A stretch of DNA of 64,000 bases from Macrostomum hystrix (lineage: Eukaryota > Platyhelminthes > Macrostomidae): NCBI GenBank assembly GCA_950097015.1, contig CATNEN010000019.1, forward strand, positions 153,929 through 217,928, given 5' to 3'. Under the pieces are notes generated by a model, which worked only from the letters and a program-made list of their open reading frames with translations, did no database searches and was not told the DNA's origin. Shown in pieces: positions 45,271 to 56,687 of this stretch. A program made the position numbers and the translations under genes. Numbering within the stretch: the first letter of the stretch is position 1; each line of letters starts with the position of its first letter.

Positions 45271-45282
45271 ATTAACTGCATT

Positions 45283-45445
45283 GGCAAAATCTTCCGGAAG
45301 GAATTGCTTCTATGTAAATCAATAGGACGCAAAATCTTCCGGAAGGAATTGCTTCTATGTAAATCAATAGGACGCAAAATCTTCCGGAAGGGATTGCCTC
45401 AATGTAAATCCATAGGAAGCAACATCTTCCGGAAGGAAGTGCATG
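45283..45445 (+). repeat. 45-bp tandem repeat with CTTCCGGAAG palindrome
   Basis: Four copies (palindromes near 45291, 45336, 45382, 45426) of a unit starting gcaaaatcttccggaaggaa and ending in a tgtaaatcaatagga segment. Each holds the perfect 10-bp palindrome CTTCCGGAAG, which is also an ETS-type core. The minus-strand frame across it is repeat-driven. Confidence 0.85.
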
Positions 45446-45469
45446 CATACGTATCGCAAAAAGGCTGAA

Positions 45470-45605
45470 TGACCTTTTTTTTGATCTCCCTAGTGTATTT
45501 CTAAAAATAGAACACCGTAGGTGGTCATTTCGCGAAAATACGGACGCATATACCAAATGACCTTTTTTTTGATCTCCGTAGTGTATTTCTATAATTAGAA
45601 CAGCT
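45470..45605 (+). repeat. gaatgacctttttt / gatctccgtagtgtatttct repeat, two copies
   Basis: Copies at about 45,475 and 45,547 share a (c/a)aatgaccttttttttgat block, then ctccgtagtgtatttct and taga-aac. Two further copies, one degenerate, lie at 58,245-58,345 in the same orientation and bracket the whole TTTCGCGAAA region. Confidence 0.8.
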
Positions 45606-46027
45606 AAGCCTATGTCTTTTCGCAATCGAGCACTGCGGAGCATGTAGTCGTGTTTGCGAAAGTGCTAATATATATCACTGTGTCCTTCATGCACCATATT
45701 TCATTGTACTTTCGCGAAAATACCTTGCCCTGTATTAACATTGCTACTTCACTTTAAGCATTTTGCGAAAACATCATCTAATGTAACTAAAGTACTTAAA
45801 GTGCTTTTGCAAAAAAATACTGTTCTACCTTCGTTTGAATACGTATCCGTATTTCGCGAAAATACAAACAATAATAGTAATCAGCAGTACTATCTCTATT
45901 CCCTCAATAAATCTTATTGTTCTGTTAGACTGAATTATGAAATACGTATCCGTATTTTCGTTACAGTTTTTTTCGCCAAAAGTGACTCATCAATATAAAT
46001 AACCATATAACACACCAATCATTTGCA

Positions 46028-46103
46028 AGTGATCTGGCATGCAGGTCTAAAGCATTCATTTTTAGTAGCAGTGGCTCGGGTTCGAATCCCAGTCGGCACT
46101 ACG
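46028..46103 (+). other. tRNA-derived sequence, left (76 nt)
   Basis: Exactly 76 nt, with a D-arm-like aggtctaaagc and an intact B-box ggttcgaatcc in ctcgggttcgaatcccag. The Leu-type D-arm text is recognisable. The 5' seven bases cannot pair with the 3' end, so a functional cloverleaf is unlikely. It precedes the zinc-finger gene by about 380 bp. Confidence 0.65.
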
Positions 46104-46484
46104 CATTTTTCTCAATTTAAAAAATCTGCTAATAATTTACTACTAATTACTACCTCTGGAATAATCAACAATAATTTAAGTGCCTTTTCAACATATAGAT
46201 AGACATTCAGAAATCAATTAATTATTAGTGTTTATGTTAATATGCTGTTCGAAACTAACTACTCTACTATGAGTAGACAATATAGCAACGTTAAATTTAT
46301 TATGAGTTCAATATTGTGGTTTTTCGCCATAGACCAACCTTGAATGATAGTTTATGTGATTAAACTGTCGTACGGGTCACGATAGCAGCTTGAGTTAGAA
46401 GCCGAGCGCGCTCGCTTAAGTAATCTGTGTAAAATTTCTTCTGTTATAAGCAGTTTGCAACAGCATCAAATAATAACCAGCGAA

Positions 46485-46826
46485 ATGGATACGTGCCCAG
46501 TCTGCAAGGCTTCAATTCGGAAGACGAATGTTGTAAGGCATTTTATTACAAATCATTCAGACTTCGTTTCGAGTTTTGATTGGAGCACAATTCCGGAGGT
46601 TCGACGACCCGCAATGACGGCATCGTATGACATCAAGGCAAGGACTGTATGGAAGATCATCCGGTTACGTCGGGATGGATCCAATCCAGATTTGTCTTAT
46701 TGTCAATACTGTGGCAAATGTGTTCAGCAGCTCAGTAAACACATTACGAGGTCATGCAAGCGTAAACCGACAATTACAGAGGCAGCAAATGCAACCCGTT
46801 CGTCAAGTGACAGCGACGACCTTTAG
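46485..46826 (+). CDS. Small two-zinc-finger protein, 113 aa
   Basis: The ATG at 46485 begins MDTCPVC; an upstream in-frame ATG at 46455 adds ten residues. Two metal-binding modules are visible: CPVC followed by HFITNH (C2H2-like, residues 4-26) and YCQYCGKCV followed by KHITRSC (C2HC-like, about 79-98). The linker is basic (KIIRLRRDG) and the C-terminus is Ser/Asp-rich. This is a plausible DNA-binding protein, by motif only. It is the only gene left of the palindromic array and points toward it. The frame ends at 46,826, but an acidic frame continues downstream to 47,173, and a duplicated cgacctttar / gttctag sequence at the join suggests an intron or small duplication there. Confidence 0.6.
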   Translation: MDTCPVCKASIRKTNVVRHFITNHSDFVSSFDWSTIPEVRRPAMTASYDIKARTVWKIIRLRRDGSNPDLSYCQYCGKCVQQLSKHITRSCKRKPTITEAANATRSSSDSDDL

Positions 46827-46865
46827 TCGTGTTCTAGTGTTCTAGTCGACCTTTAACGACGGTTA

Positions 46866-47173
46866 GTCCTAGATGTTCAACAACGGACAACACCGAGTCG
46901 ACAAAGCCGGCCATCGATTCAGCAACACCATCGCCTATTTCGTCTACATCGTCTAGACGAAGCAGTCTTAGTCAACCGCCGATGTTTGGAGCATCGGCTG
47001 GACAAGGCAACGTTCACGACGATATCGACGAAGAAGGTGATGATGGTGAACAACAGCACGTCAGCAATGACAATGAGACCAGCTCGGATTCTGAGCTACT
47101 CATGGTTCGTCGAACGGAATACAGGACGCGATCTGGGCGCCTGATCAGTTCGAGAACTAGACTGGACATCTGA
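46866..47173 (+). CDS. Acidic Ser-rich tail, probable second exon
   Basis: A frame open from about 46,848 to 47,173 encodes a Ser/Thr/Pro-rich stretch, then an acidic segment (DDIDEEGDDGEQQ) and a basic C-terminus (RTEYRTRSGRLISSRTR). It has no start of its own upstream of an internal ATG at 46,982 and is in a different frame from the zinc-finger protein. I infer a second exon or a frameshifted continuation; the splice sites could not be fixed. Confidence 0.4.
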
Positions 47174-47574
47174 ATGCTCATATTGTCCCAGTCGTGTCAC
47201 CTGACTTAATATGTGCTGATTGTCTGATTTGCCAAACTTATCAATTATCAATTGTGTCAATTGTGATACCCCCACTAATACCCGTCCCTTTACAACCGAG
47301 AATCTAATATGTTCTGTTTGTTGCTCTCTTATATATTGTTAAGATGCTAATGATTGTCAACACTGTGATTATTTCGTAAGTAAATAAATAAATTAACAAA
47401 TGAAATCATTTGATTATCATCTGATTAAACTAAGATTAAACTATTCTCGTTTTCTTAAAAGCCGCAGATACACGAAAAAATCATTCGTGATTATTGACAA
47501 TTAGCAGAAATATACTAAATTTGTCGATGGTAAAAAAAGTACAAGTCACTTTGTCTGAGAATACGTACGAGCTA

Positions 47575-50500
47575 TCTACGTTCGCGAAAATACCACAATA
47601 TATGTAGCCATGCACACTACTTCAATAACTTTTGCAAAAATACCGCCAACTACCTTTGTTTAATAGCATATCAGTATTTTCGCGAAAATACCATAATATG
47701 TAGCCATGCACACTACTTTAAGAACTTTTGCAAAAATACCGCCAACTACCTTTGTTTAAAGCATAGCAGTATTTTCGCGAAAATACCATAAGATGTAGCC
47801 ATGCACACTACTTTAAGAACTTTTGCAAAAATACCGCCAACTACCTTTGTTTAATAGCATAGCAGTATTTTCGCGAAAATACCATAAGATGTAGCCATGC
47901 ACACTACTTTAAGAAATTTTGCAAAAATACCGCCAACTACCTTTGTTTAAAGCATATCAGTATTTTCGCGAAAATACCATAAGATGTAGTCATGCACACT
48001 ACTTTAAGAACTTTTGCAAAAATACCGCCAACTACCCTTGTTTAATAGCATAGCAGTATTTTCGCGAAAATACCATAATATGTAGCCATGCACACTACTT
48101 TAAGAACTTTTGCAAAAATACCGCCAACTACCTTTGTTTAATAGCATAGCAGTATTTTCGCGAAAATACCATAAGATGTAGCCATGCACACTACTTTAAG
48201 AAATTTTGCAAAAATACCGCCAACTACCTTTGTTTAAAGCATATCAGTATTTTCGCGAAAATACCATAAGATGTAGCCATGCACACTACTTTAAGAACTT
48301 TTGCAAAAATACCGCCAACTACCTTTGTTTAAAGCATAGCAGTATTTTCGCGAAAATACCATAAGATGTAGTCATGCACACTACTTTAATCACTTTTGCA
48401 AAAATACCGCCAACTACCTTTGTTTAATAGCATAGCAGTATTTTCGCGAAAATACCTTAACATATAGCCACGCATATAACCTACTTTAATAACTTTTGCA
48501 AAAATACCGCCAACTACCTTTGTTTAATAGCATAGCAGTATTTTCGCGAAAATACCTTAACATATAGCCACGCATATAACCTACTTTAATAACTTTTGCA
48601 AAAATACCGCCAACAACTACCTCTGTTTAATAGCATATCAGTCTTTTCGCGAAAATACCATAAGATGTAGTATAGCCATGTGCAGTACTTCAATAAAGTT
48701 TTGCAAAAATACCGCCAACAACTACCTTTGTTTAATAGCATAGCAGTATTTTCGCGAAAATACCTTAAGATATAGCCACGCACACAACTTCAAGAACTTT
48801 TGCAAAAATACCGCCAACTACCTTTGTTTAATAGCATAGCAGTATTTTCGCGAAAATACCTTAACATATAGCCACGCATATAACCTACTTTAATAACTTT
48901 TGCAAAAATACCGCCAACTACCTTTGTTTAATAGCATAGCAGTATTTTCGCGAAAATACCTTAACATATAGCCACGCATATAACCTACTTTAATAACTTT
49001 TGCAAAAATACCGCCAACTACCTTTGTTTAATAGCATAGCAGTATTTTCGCGAAAATACCTTAAGATGTAGCCATGCACACTACTTTAATAACTTTTGCA
49101 AAAATACCGCAAACTACCTTTACTACCTTTGTTTAATAGCATAGCAGTATTTTCGCGAAAATACCATAAGATGTAGCCACGCACACTACCTACTTTAATA
49201 ACTTTTGCAAAAATACCGCCAACTACCTTTGTTTAATAGCATAGCAGTATTTTCGCGAAAAATACCATAAGATGTAGCCACGCACACTACCTACTTTAAT
49301 AACTGTTGCAAAAATACCGCCAACTACCTTTGTTTAATAGCATAGCAGTATTTTCGCGAAAATACCATAAGATGTAGCCACGCGCACTACCTACTTTAAT
49401 AACTGTTGCAAAAATACCGCCAACTACCTTTGTTTAATAGCATAGCAGTATTTTCGCGAAAATACCATAAGATGTAGCCACGCGCACTACCTACTTTAAT
49501 AACTGTTGCAAAAATACCGCCAACTACCTTTGTTTAATAGCATAGCAGTATTTTCGCGAAAATACCTTAAGATATAGCCACGCATATAACCTAATTTAAT
49601 AACTTATGCAAAAATACCGCCAACTACCTTTGTTTAATAGCATAGCAGTATTTTCGCGAAAATACCTTAAGATGTAGCCATGCACACTACTTTAATAACT
49701 TTTGCAAAAATACCGCAAACTACCTTTACTACCTGCGTTTAATAGCATAGCAGTATTTTCGCGAAAATACCTTAACATATAGCCACGCATATAACCTACT
49801 TTAATAACTTTTGCAAAAATACCGCCAACTACCTTTGTTTAATAGCATAGCATGCAGTCTTTTCGCGAAAATACCATAAGATGTAGTCATGCACACTACT
49901 TTAAGAACTTTTGCAAAAATACCGCCAACTACCCTTGTTTAATAGCATAGCAGTATTTTCGCGAAAAATACCATAATATGTAGCCATGCACACTACTTTA
50001 AGAACTTTTGCAAAAATACCGCCAACTACCTTTGTTTAATAGCATAGCAGTATTTTCGCGAAAATACCATAAGATGTAGCCATGCACACTACTTTAAGAA
50101 ATTTTGCAAAAATACCGCCAACTACCTTTGTTTAAAGCATATCAGTATTTTCGCGAAAATACCATAAGATGTAGTCATGCACACTACTTTAAGAACTTTT
50201 GCAAAAATACCGCCAACTACCCTTGTTTAATAGCATAGCAGTATTTTCGCGAAAATACCATAATATGTAGCCATGCACACTACTTTAAGAACTTTTGCAA
50301 AAATACCGCCAACTACCTTTGTTTAATAGCATAGCAGTATTTTCGCGAAAATACCATAAGATGTAGCCATGCACACTACTTTAAGAAATTTTGCAAAAAT
50401 ACCGCCAACTACCTTTGTTTAAAGCATATCAGTATTTTCGCGAAAATACCATAAGATGTAGCCATGCACACTACTTTAAGAACTTTTGCAAAAATACCGC

Positions 50501-52505
50501 CAACTACCTTTGTTTAAAGCATAGCAGTATTTTCGCGAAAATACCATAAGATGTAGTCATGCACACTACTTTAATCACTTTGCAAAAATACCGCCAACTA
50601 CCTTTGTTTAATAGCATAGCAGTATTTTCGCGAAAATACCTTAACATATAGCCACGCATATAACCTACTTTAATAACTTTTGCAAAAATACCGCCAACTA
50701 CCTTTGTTTAATAGCATAGCAGTATTTTCGCGAAAATACCTTAAGATGTAGCCATGCACACTACTTTAATAACTTTTGCAAAAATACCGCAAACTACCTT
50801 TACTACCTTTGTTTAATAGCATAGCAGTATTTTCGCGAAAATACCATAAGATGTAGCCACGCACACTACCTACTTTAATAACTTTTGCAAAAATACCGCC
50901 AACTACCTTTGTTTAATAGCATAGCAGTATTTTCGCGAAAATACCATAAGATGTAGCCACGCACACTACCTACTTTAAGAACTTTTGCAAAAATACCGCC
51001 AACTACCTTTGTTTAAAGCATAGCAGTATTTTCGCGAAAATACCATAAGATGTAGTCATGCACACTACTTTAATCACTTTTGCAAAAATACCGCCAACTA
51101 CCTTTGTTTAATAGCATAGCAGTATTTTCGCGAAAATACCTTAACATATAGCCACGCATATAACCTACTTTAATAACTTTTGCAAAAATACCGCCAACTA
51201 CCTTTGTTTAATAGCATAGCAGTATTTTCGCGAAAATACCTTAAGATGTAGCCATGCACACTACTTTAATAACTTTTGCAAAAATACCGCAAACTACCTT
51301 TACTACCTTTGTTTAATAGCATAGCAGTATTTTCGCGAAAATACCATAAGATGTAGCCACGCACACTACCTACTTTAATAACTTTTGCAAAAATACCGCC
51401 AACTACCTTTGTTTAATAGCATAGCAGTATTTTCGCGAAAATACCATAAGATGTAGCCACGCACACTACCTACTTTAATAACTGTTGCAAAAATACCGCC
51501 AACTACCTTTGTTTAATAGCATAGCAGTATTTTCGCGAAAATACCATAAGATGTAGCCACGCGCACTACCTACTTTAATAACTGTTGCAAAAATACCGCC
51601 AACTACCTTTGTTTAATAGCATAGCAGTATTTTCGCGAAAATACCATAAGATGTAGCCACGCGCACTACCTACTTTAATAACTGTTGCAAAAATACCGCC
51701 AACTACCTTTGTTTAATAGCATAGCAGTATTTTCGCGAAAATACCTTAAGATATAGCCACGCATATAACCTAATTTAATAACTTATGCAAAAATACCGCC
51801 AACTACCTTTGTTTAATAGCATAGCAGTATTTTCGCGAAAATACCTTAAGATGTAGCCATGCACACTACTTTAATAACTTTTGCAAAAATACCGCAAACT
51901 ACCTTTGTTTAATAGCATAGCAGTCTTTTCGCGAAAATACCATAAGATATAGCCACGCATATAACCTACATTAATAACTTTTGCAAAAATACTGCCAACT
52001 ACCTTTGTTTAATAGCATAGCAGTATTTTCGCGAAAATACCTTAAGATATAACCACGCATATAACCTAATTTAATAACTTATGCAAAAATACCGCCAACT
52101 ACCTTTGTTTAATAGCATAGCAGTATTTTCGCGAAAATACCTTAAGATGTAGCCATGCACACTACTTTAATAACTTTTGCAAAAATACCGCAAACTACCT
52201 TTACTACCTGCGTTTAATAGCATAGCAGTATTTTCGCGAAAATACCTTAACATATAGCCACGCATATAACCTACTTTAATAACTTTTGCAAAAATACCGC
52301 CAACTACCTTTGTTTAATAGCATAGCAGTCTTTTCGCGAAAATACCTTAAGATGTAGCCATGCACACTACTTTAATAACTTTTCCAGGTCACAGCCGCAA
52401 ACTACCTTTACTACCTGCGTTTAATAGGATAGCAGTCTTTTCGCGAAAATACCTTAAGATGTAGCCATTCACACTACTTTAATAACTTTTGCAAAAATAC
52501 CGCTA
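47575..52505. repeat. ~96-bp palindromic satellite (iteron-type) array, about 51 copies
   Basis: Each unit holds gtattttcgcgaaaatacc (perfect palindrome TATTTTCGCGAAAATA) and, about 45 bp on, a related cttttgcaaaaataccgcc; between them lie tagccatgcacactacttt and aactacctttgtttaatagc. Units are 94-100 bp; longer ones carry cgcacactacctac or cgcatataacctac variants. Higher-order duplication is visible: variants such as acccttgtttaa and tactacctgcgtttaa recur about 2 kb apart (for example 49,729 and 52,199). The last unit before 52,400 is interrupted by an unrelated ccaggtcacag. No coding capacity; open frames are repeat shadows. Confidence 0.95.
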
Positions 52506-52886
52506 TTTACTTTCGGATAAAAGTCGTTATTTTATTTTCGCGATAACACCTGTAAATGAATTTTATTAATTAATACTTTGACACTTTGCATATACCTTCG
52601 TTTGAATGCGTAATACTATATATAGTAATAAGAAATATGATTTTTTTGCAACAGAAGTAGCAATTACCTACTTCACAACAATAAAAGCTCAAAACTGAGC
52701 ATATAAATTGATTTTATTTGTATGACTAATTATAAAATTGCATACAAAAACAGTATGAAACAGTAAAAAATATAAAAAAAACAGCTGAAAGACTGACTGA
52801 AGGACCGAGTAAAAATATAGTCGATAAAATAGCAGCATGCAGGCAGTTTGGTGTAAAAAAACCTGCTAACAGCACCGTCTTGTCGC
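52506..52886. other. Spacer with possible alternative 3' end of the P-loop gene
   Basis: A minus frame from 52,990 to 52,730 follows the ATPase exon in another frame and starts with hydrophilic sequence, but becomes AT-rich and Phe/Ile-rich. It may be an alternative C-terminus or simple read-through. One decayed TTATTTTCGCGATAA palindrome lies at 52,530. Confidence 0.35.
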
Positions 52887-55534
52887 TCATACTCGCCGGT
52901 CCGGGTGATCGCCAAACACATTGCGTATTGGGTGGCATTGTCCATCGCATTGGTAGTCGGCACTGAGGGAATGACCAATGAAGATGGCAACTACCGGACG
53001 CTTGTGCCCATCAGGTGTCGGTTCTAATCGGCGCTGAAAGTCCATCGAATACGCACTGACCGGAGCATGCCCAGCAAGCACTAACAGTCCGATTGAGCCT
53101 AGAGACGTGTCGAATAGCCTTGTATTTAGCATTGACTTCAAAAGTGTCTCCATTGACCAACGAAGTAGTGTGCACATGACTTCAGATGTGTCATCAAACA
53201 GTTGCGGGCGTAGCTCGTCAATAAACATGGCAGTGTGTATAGTCTCGCAGAGCTTGTCAAACATAAACGTGTTAGACCGCTTCTGCACCTGGATATTCAG
53301 CACTTTCGTAGAACCGAGATGGCTTTGCACAGAGTGGGTCTTCCCAACGCCAGACGGGCCGTATAGATAGACGACACCAGTTGGCAATTGCAACGCGCTG
53401 CACACAGCCTTTACAGTTGGGCACACGTTGGTGGCGGCGGCGATCAGCCGGGGAACATGAGCGACGGCGGCATCAAATACTTGAACAGCAGTAGCAGCGG
53501 AAGCAGCAACATCAGCAGCAGCAGAGACCTGTTGGATGGTGTTGTGTTGTTAGGTATGTTCGCATACAATTAATTAATTAATTGTCCAAAAGTAATAATT
53601 ATTTGAATTAAAACAACAGCAAAAATTCAATGATCAATACTCGTACGTGTGCTAAAAAATGTCATGTATTATAATATTTTGCATACCTCCAGCTGAGTAG
53701 GCAAGGTCGTCCTCGCATAGTCGGCTGTTGCAGCATCATCAGCAGCGGCGGCGGCGGCAGCGGCAGTAGGGCGACAGTTTTGGCAACCAGCTAGCACCTC
53801 TGTTGCTATTACGCGTTTCATCTGAGTCACCTTAAAGTAATCGCTGAGCTCTTGTCTGACACGAAAGTGTTCGAACATGAAGCCACTATCTAGCAAAGGC
53901 TCAGTAGATGACGTCTCATGAGCAGCAACCCAGCAAAAGGCCTTGGTCAGCAAGCTGCACTCTTGAGTAGAAACGCGGAAAAGAGCTGGAAACTCGTCCG
54001 TACTGGTAACTAGCTTAATTGCACTTGACGCACTGCGTACACCAGACACTGTCATTCTACACATTGTAGGATGCAGGTAGGCCGAAGCTTCCGCAGATTC
54101 CATCAAAAGGGCATGCAGTCCGCAGTAAACAGTGTAACCATCTTCTGGTTGGCGCAGGTTCAGGAACATCAGCAAACCATTGGGATGATTCGGAGCTCCT
54201 AAACATTCACGGATTGACATGTTGTATTTCTGCTGACGACGCGCTCGGATTTCTTCGCTGGTCAGCATGTCAACCTGAATACATGATGTTGCACCGATGG
54301 CAACTGTGCACATGGAGCTACCAATTCATCTTCTAGAAACGCCTTGAATTTTTCCACATCGCTCGAGATGAATGCAATCTCTATAAGATGTAGCGTCCTT
54401 CTAGTCATAAGAACCGACCTGCCCTCTGCTGTTAAAGAGGCGTAGTCGGTAATTGGAGCTCGAGGACATAGCCGTAGAAGTGGTGATGTCGAACGACACA
54501 ACGCATATTCATCGGCTATCGGAGCAAATGCCACGCCACCAACTTGCTGCTGCTGCTGTTGCCGCTGCTGCGGTTGTTGATCTCGCTGATGATGCTGCTG
54601 CTGCGATTGCTGCCGTCGTCCCGACTGTTGCGCTGTTGATTCAAAAGCGTCGACATACGCTGGAGAAAATACTGCGAGAGCTGGTTCATCATCATCGGAT
54701 ATTGTCCCATTCTCGATGACAGACATTGCCGGTGTAGAGCGAGGCGCATAATCTGGCGAAGTCGGACAGGCACCAAGTGCGGCACTATTTTTAGGAATAG
54801 TAGACTCGCCATTTACGCGCAATAATTCTGCCACCTCTGTTTTGTACTTATCATCAACTAGCTGCGATGACAAGGCTGAACTATTAGAAGCCGTCAAAAC
54901 AGGGGCAGTGTTCGACTCTACATTGTCTGTATTGCTCGTCCACTCGTCCACAATCTCCAGCTGTACGTCGTCTGCTAGCAAGTCCGTCCGCTGAGTCATC
55001 TTCAGATGATAGCACTTTAGGCGTGGACTCTATGCGATTAGCATGGTCGCCGGCGCCACAATTGATTGTGCGGCAATAACCAGAGGCTGTCGCATGGCTA
55101 CCAAAGATCCAACGCCAGTGTCTTCAGCATCAGACGACGATGTAGTGCTAGACGAAGCATCCAAGTCGACAACTACACGCGTCCGCTTGCGTAGAGTCGA
55201 TCGGACACGTCGACGCTTCTGAACTGCGGTTGTAATAACAGTTCGCTGCTGCTGCTGCTGCTGCTGCTGCGGTTGCTGTTGCTGCTGTACTACTGCTGCA
55301 CGGCGGGGAACGTAGAAGGCAGCCGACGCCCTGCCAGCCGTTCCTGCCCAGTGCTGCAAAAGATGCCGATGCTGCTTGCCCACACGGTCTAATTAAGTCG
55401 CCAGTAGGACGATTGGTTGACTGCTCAGATCTAAAGTAGTCCACGATCCTAGTCTGGCGTAGACCATTAGCATCCGGTGTAGCAATGCTGGCATCCACAC
55501 GAGCCTTCTTTCCACGGCCACGAAATGCTGACAT
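52887..55534 (-). CDS. PIP-box protein with C-terminal Rep/SF3-like P-loop ATPase
   Basis: Predicted exons on minus: from 55534 (end unresolved, about 55,340-55,430), then to 55102, 55029-54322, 54274-53687 and 53528-52887. Three introns (72, 47 and 158 bp) are GT-AG, phase 0, and join open frames. Near residues 26-33 is QTRIVDYF, an exact match to the PCNA-binding consensus Qxx(I/L/M)xx(F/Y)(F/Y). Next come a poly-Gln tract, a basic stretch (KRRRVRSTLRKRTRV), an acidic Ser tract and a second Gln-rich region. The last exon carries Walker A GPSGVGKTHS, Walker B AMFIDE, and a later VLAGHAPVS with FQRRL, resembling motif C and the RR end of SF3 helicases. The middle exons (about 430 residues) match no domain I know, and no HUH nuclease is evident. 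I infer a replication initiator that ties the element to the host fork; a different AAA-type ATPase remains possible. Confidence 0.65.
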
Positions 55535-56238
55535 TTCAAACTTGAAGTCGAGGCGTAGAAATTAACTCGTAAATGTGGTTGATCGCTCGGCTCGGTCAGT
55601 CAGTCAGTCAGTCGGTCACAAAGTATCTGTTAACCGCGCTCCGTCTTAGATAGCTCACTTTTGCGACTGTACTGGACTGTAGTTCTAGGTCTGGCTATAG
55701 ACCAAACTTTTTCGCGAAAAATCATGTATGAATATTATTCAGCAAAAAAAATTTTGCCACTGCGCAGATACTAATCGATGAAATGTCTATGTCTAATTTC
55801 GCGAAAATACCATCTAAACTATCACAAGTATATAGACTAGCCATGTTAATTCAATTACTTTCGCAGTATACTTTACTACTTCAGGTGCAAGCAGCACTAC
55901 TTCAAGTACTATTGCGCAACTATACATTTAATATTGTTTGAAGACACATTTGTACTTTCGCGAATATATACCGGCTGCTGTAGCCACACAATCTCAGATT
56001 TATTTGCATAAGTACGGCAGTAAAAAGACAAGACACTTCGTCTGAAAAATTTTCGCTAAAAGACATGTGTCCCAAATGAAAGTAAAGGCATTATCAAAAG
56101 AAAGTAACTGCCCTATTTGAGCAAAAGTACGTAATAATAATGGGGATCCACAAAAAGTGGGGATTCGAATATAAAAAATAAAAATTTTAATTTTCATTGA
56201 TAGTAAAATGTTAGCTGCTTTTTTAATTAAAATTAAAA
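55535..56238. other. Spacer with decayed TTTCGCGAAA motifs
   Basis: This holds the start region of the P-loop gene (a cagtcagtcagtcagtcggt repeat at about 55,595) and scattered motifs: tttttcgcgaaaaatc (55,708), aatttcgcgaaaatacc (55,795), actttcgcgaatata (55,951). No gene recognised. Confidence 0.55.
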
Positions 56239-56314
56239 CGTAGGGCTGACTGGGATTCGAACCCGGGCCCCTGGTATTAGAGAGAAATGCCTTAGACCTG
56301 CACGCCAGATCACT
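56239..56314 (-). other. tRNA-derived sequence, right (76 nt, inverted)
   Basis: Exactly 76 nt and about 80% identical by eye to 46028-46103 but on the other strand: aggtctaaggc D-arm and cccgggttcgaatcccag T-arm with a perfect B-box. The acceptor ends do not pair, as in the left copy. It lies about 700 bp upstream of the P-loop gene start. Confidence 0.65.
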
Positions 56315-56687
56315 AACAATCAAATTAGTTGTTATCTGGCTATTTATATTTATTTTCTTTCGCATGTTCGAGTTTTAATGACGTTTGTCTGCAAATGGTG
56401 AAATCTTGATCACTAATACAATTTTTTTTTCTAACAGACTGATAATATTTATTCAGCGAATATAGAGAGTAGTAGTTCAGGAACGTTTTGCAAAAATACT
56501 ACCCTTACCTTTGTTTTGGAAACATATCAGTATTTTTGCGAAAATACTTTAATTCCTGAATATGCATAGACAATAAATACACTTTTCGCGAAAATACCAG
56601 CATTTGAGTCTATTCACAGCCAAGTCAGTTTACGAATCGACCTCCATCGCATATAGCCCTCTGACATCCGTAATTCCATATAAACTA

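Noticed and set aside
46028-46103. Functional tRNA gene
   Set aside because: The B-box is intact but the 5' and 3' ends cannot form an acceptor stem, and the right copy shows the same defect; treated as tRNA-derived sequence.
47575-52505. CRISPR-like regular spacing of a palindrome
   Set aside because: The whole ~96-bp unit repeats, including the 'spacers', and the genome is animal; it is a satellite array.
52887-54274. HUH endonuclease (Rep) domain in the P-loop gene
   Set aside because: No HxH motif with a downstream Tyr in the expected order is visible in the middle exons, so I call only the ATPase part Rep/SF3-like.
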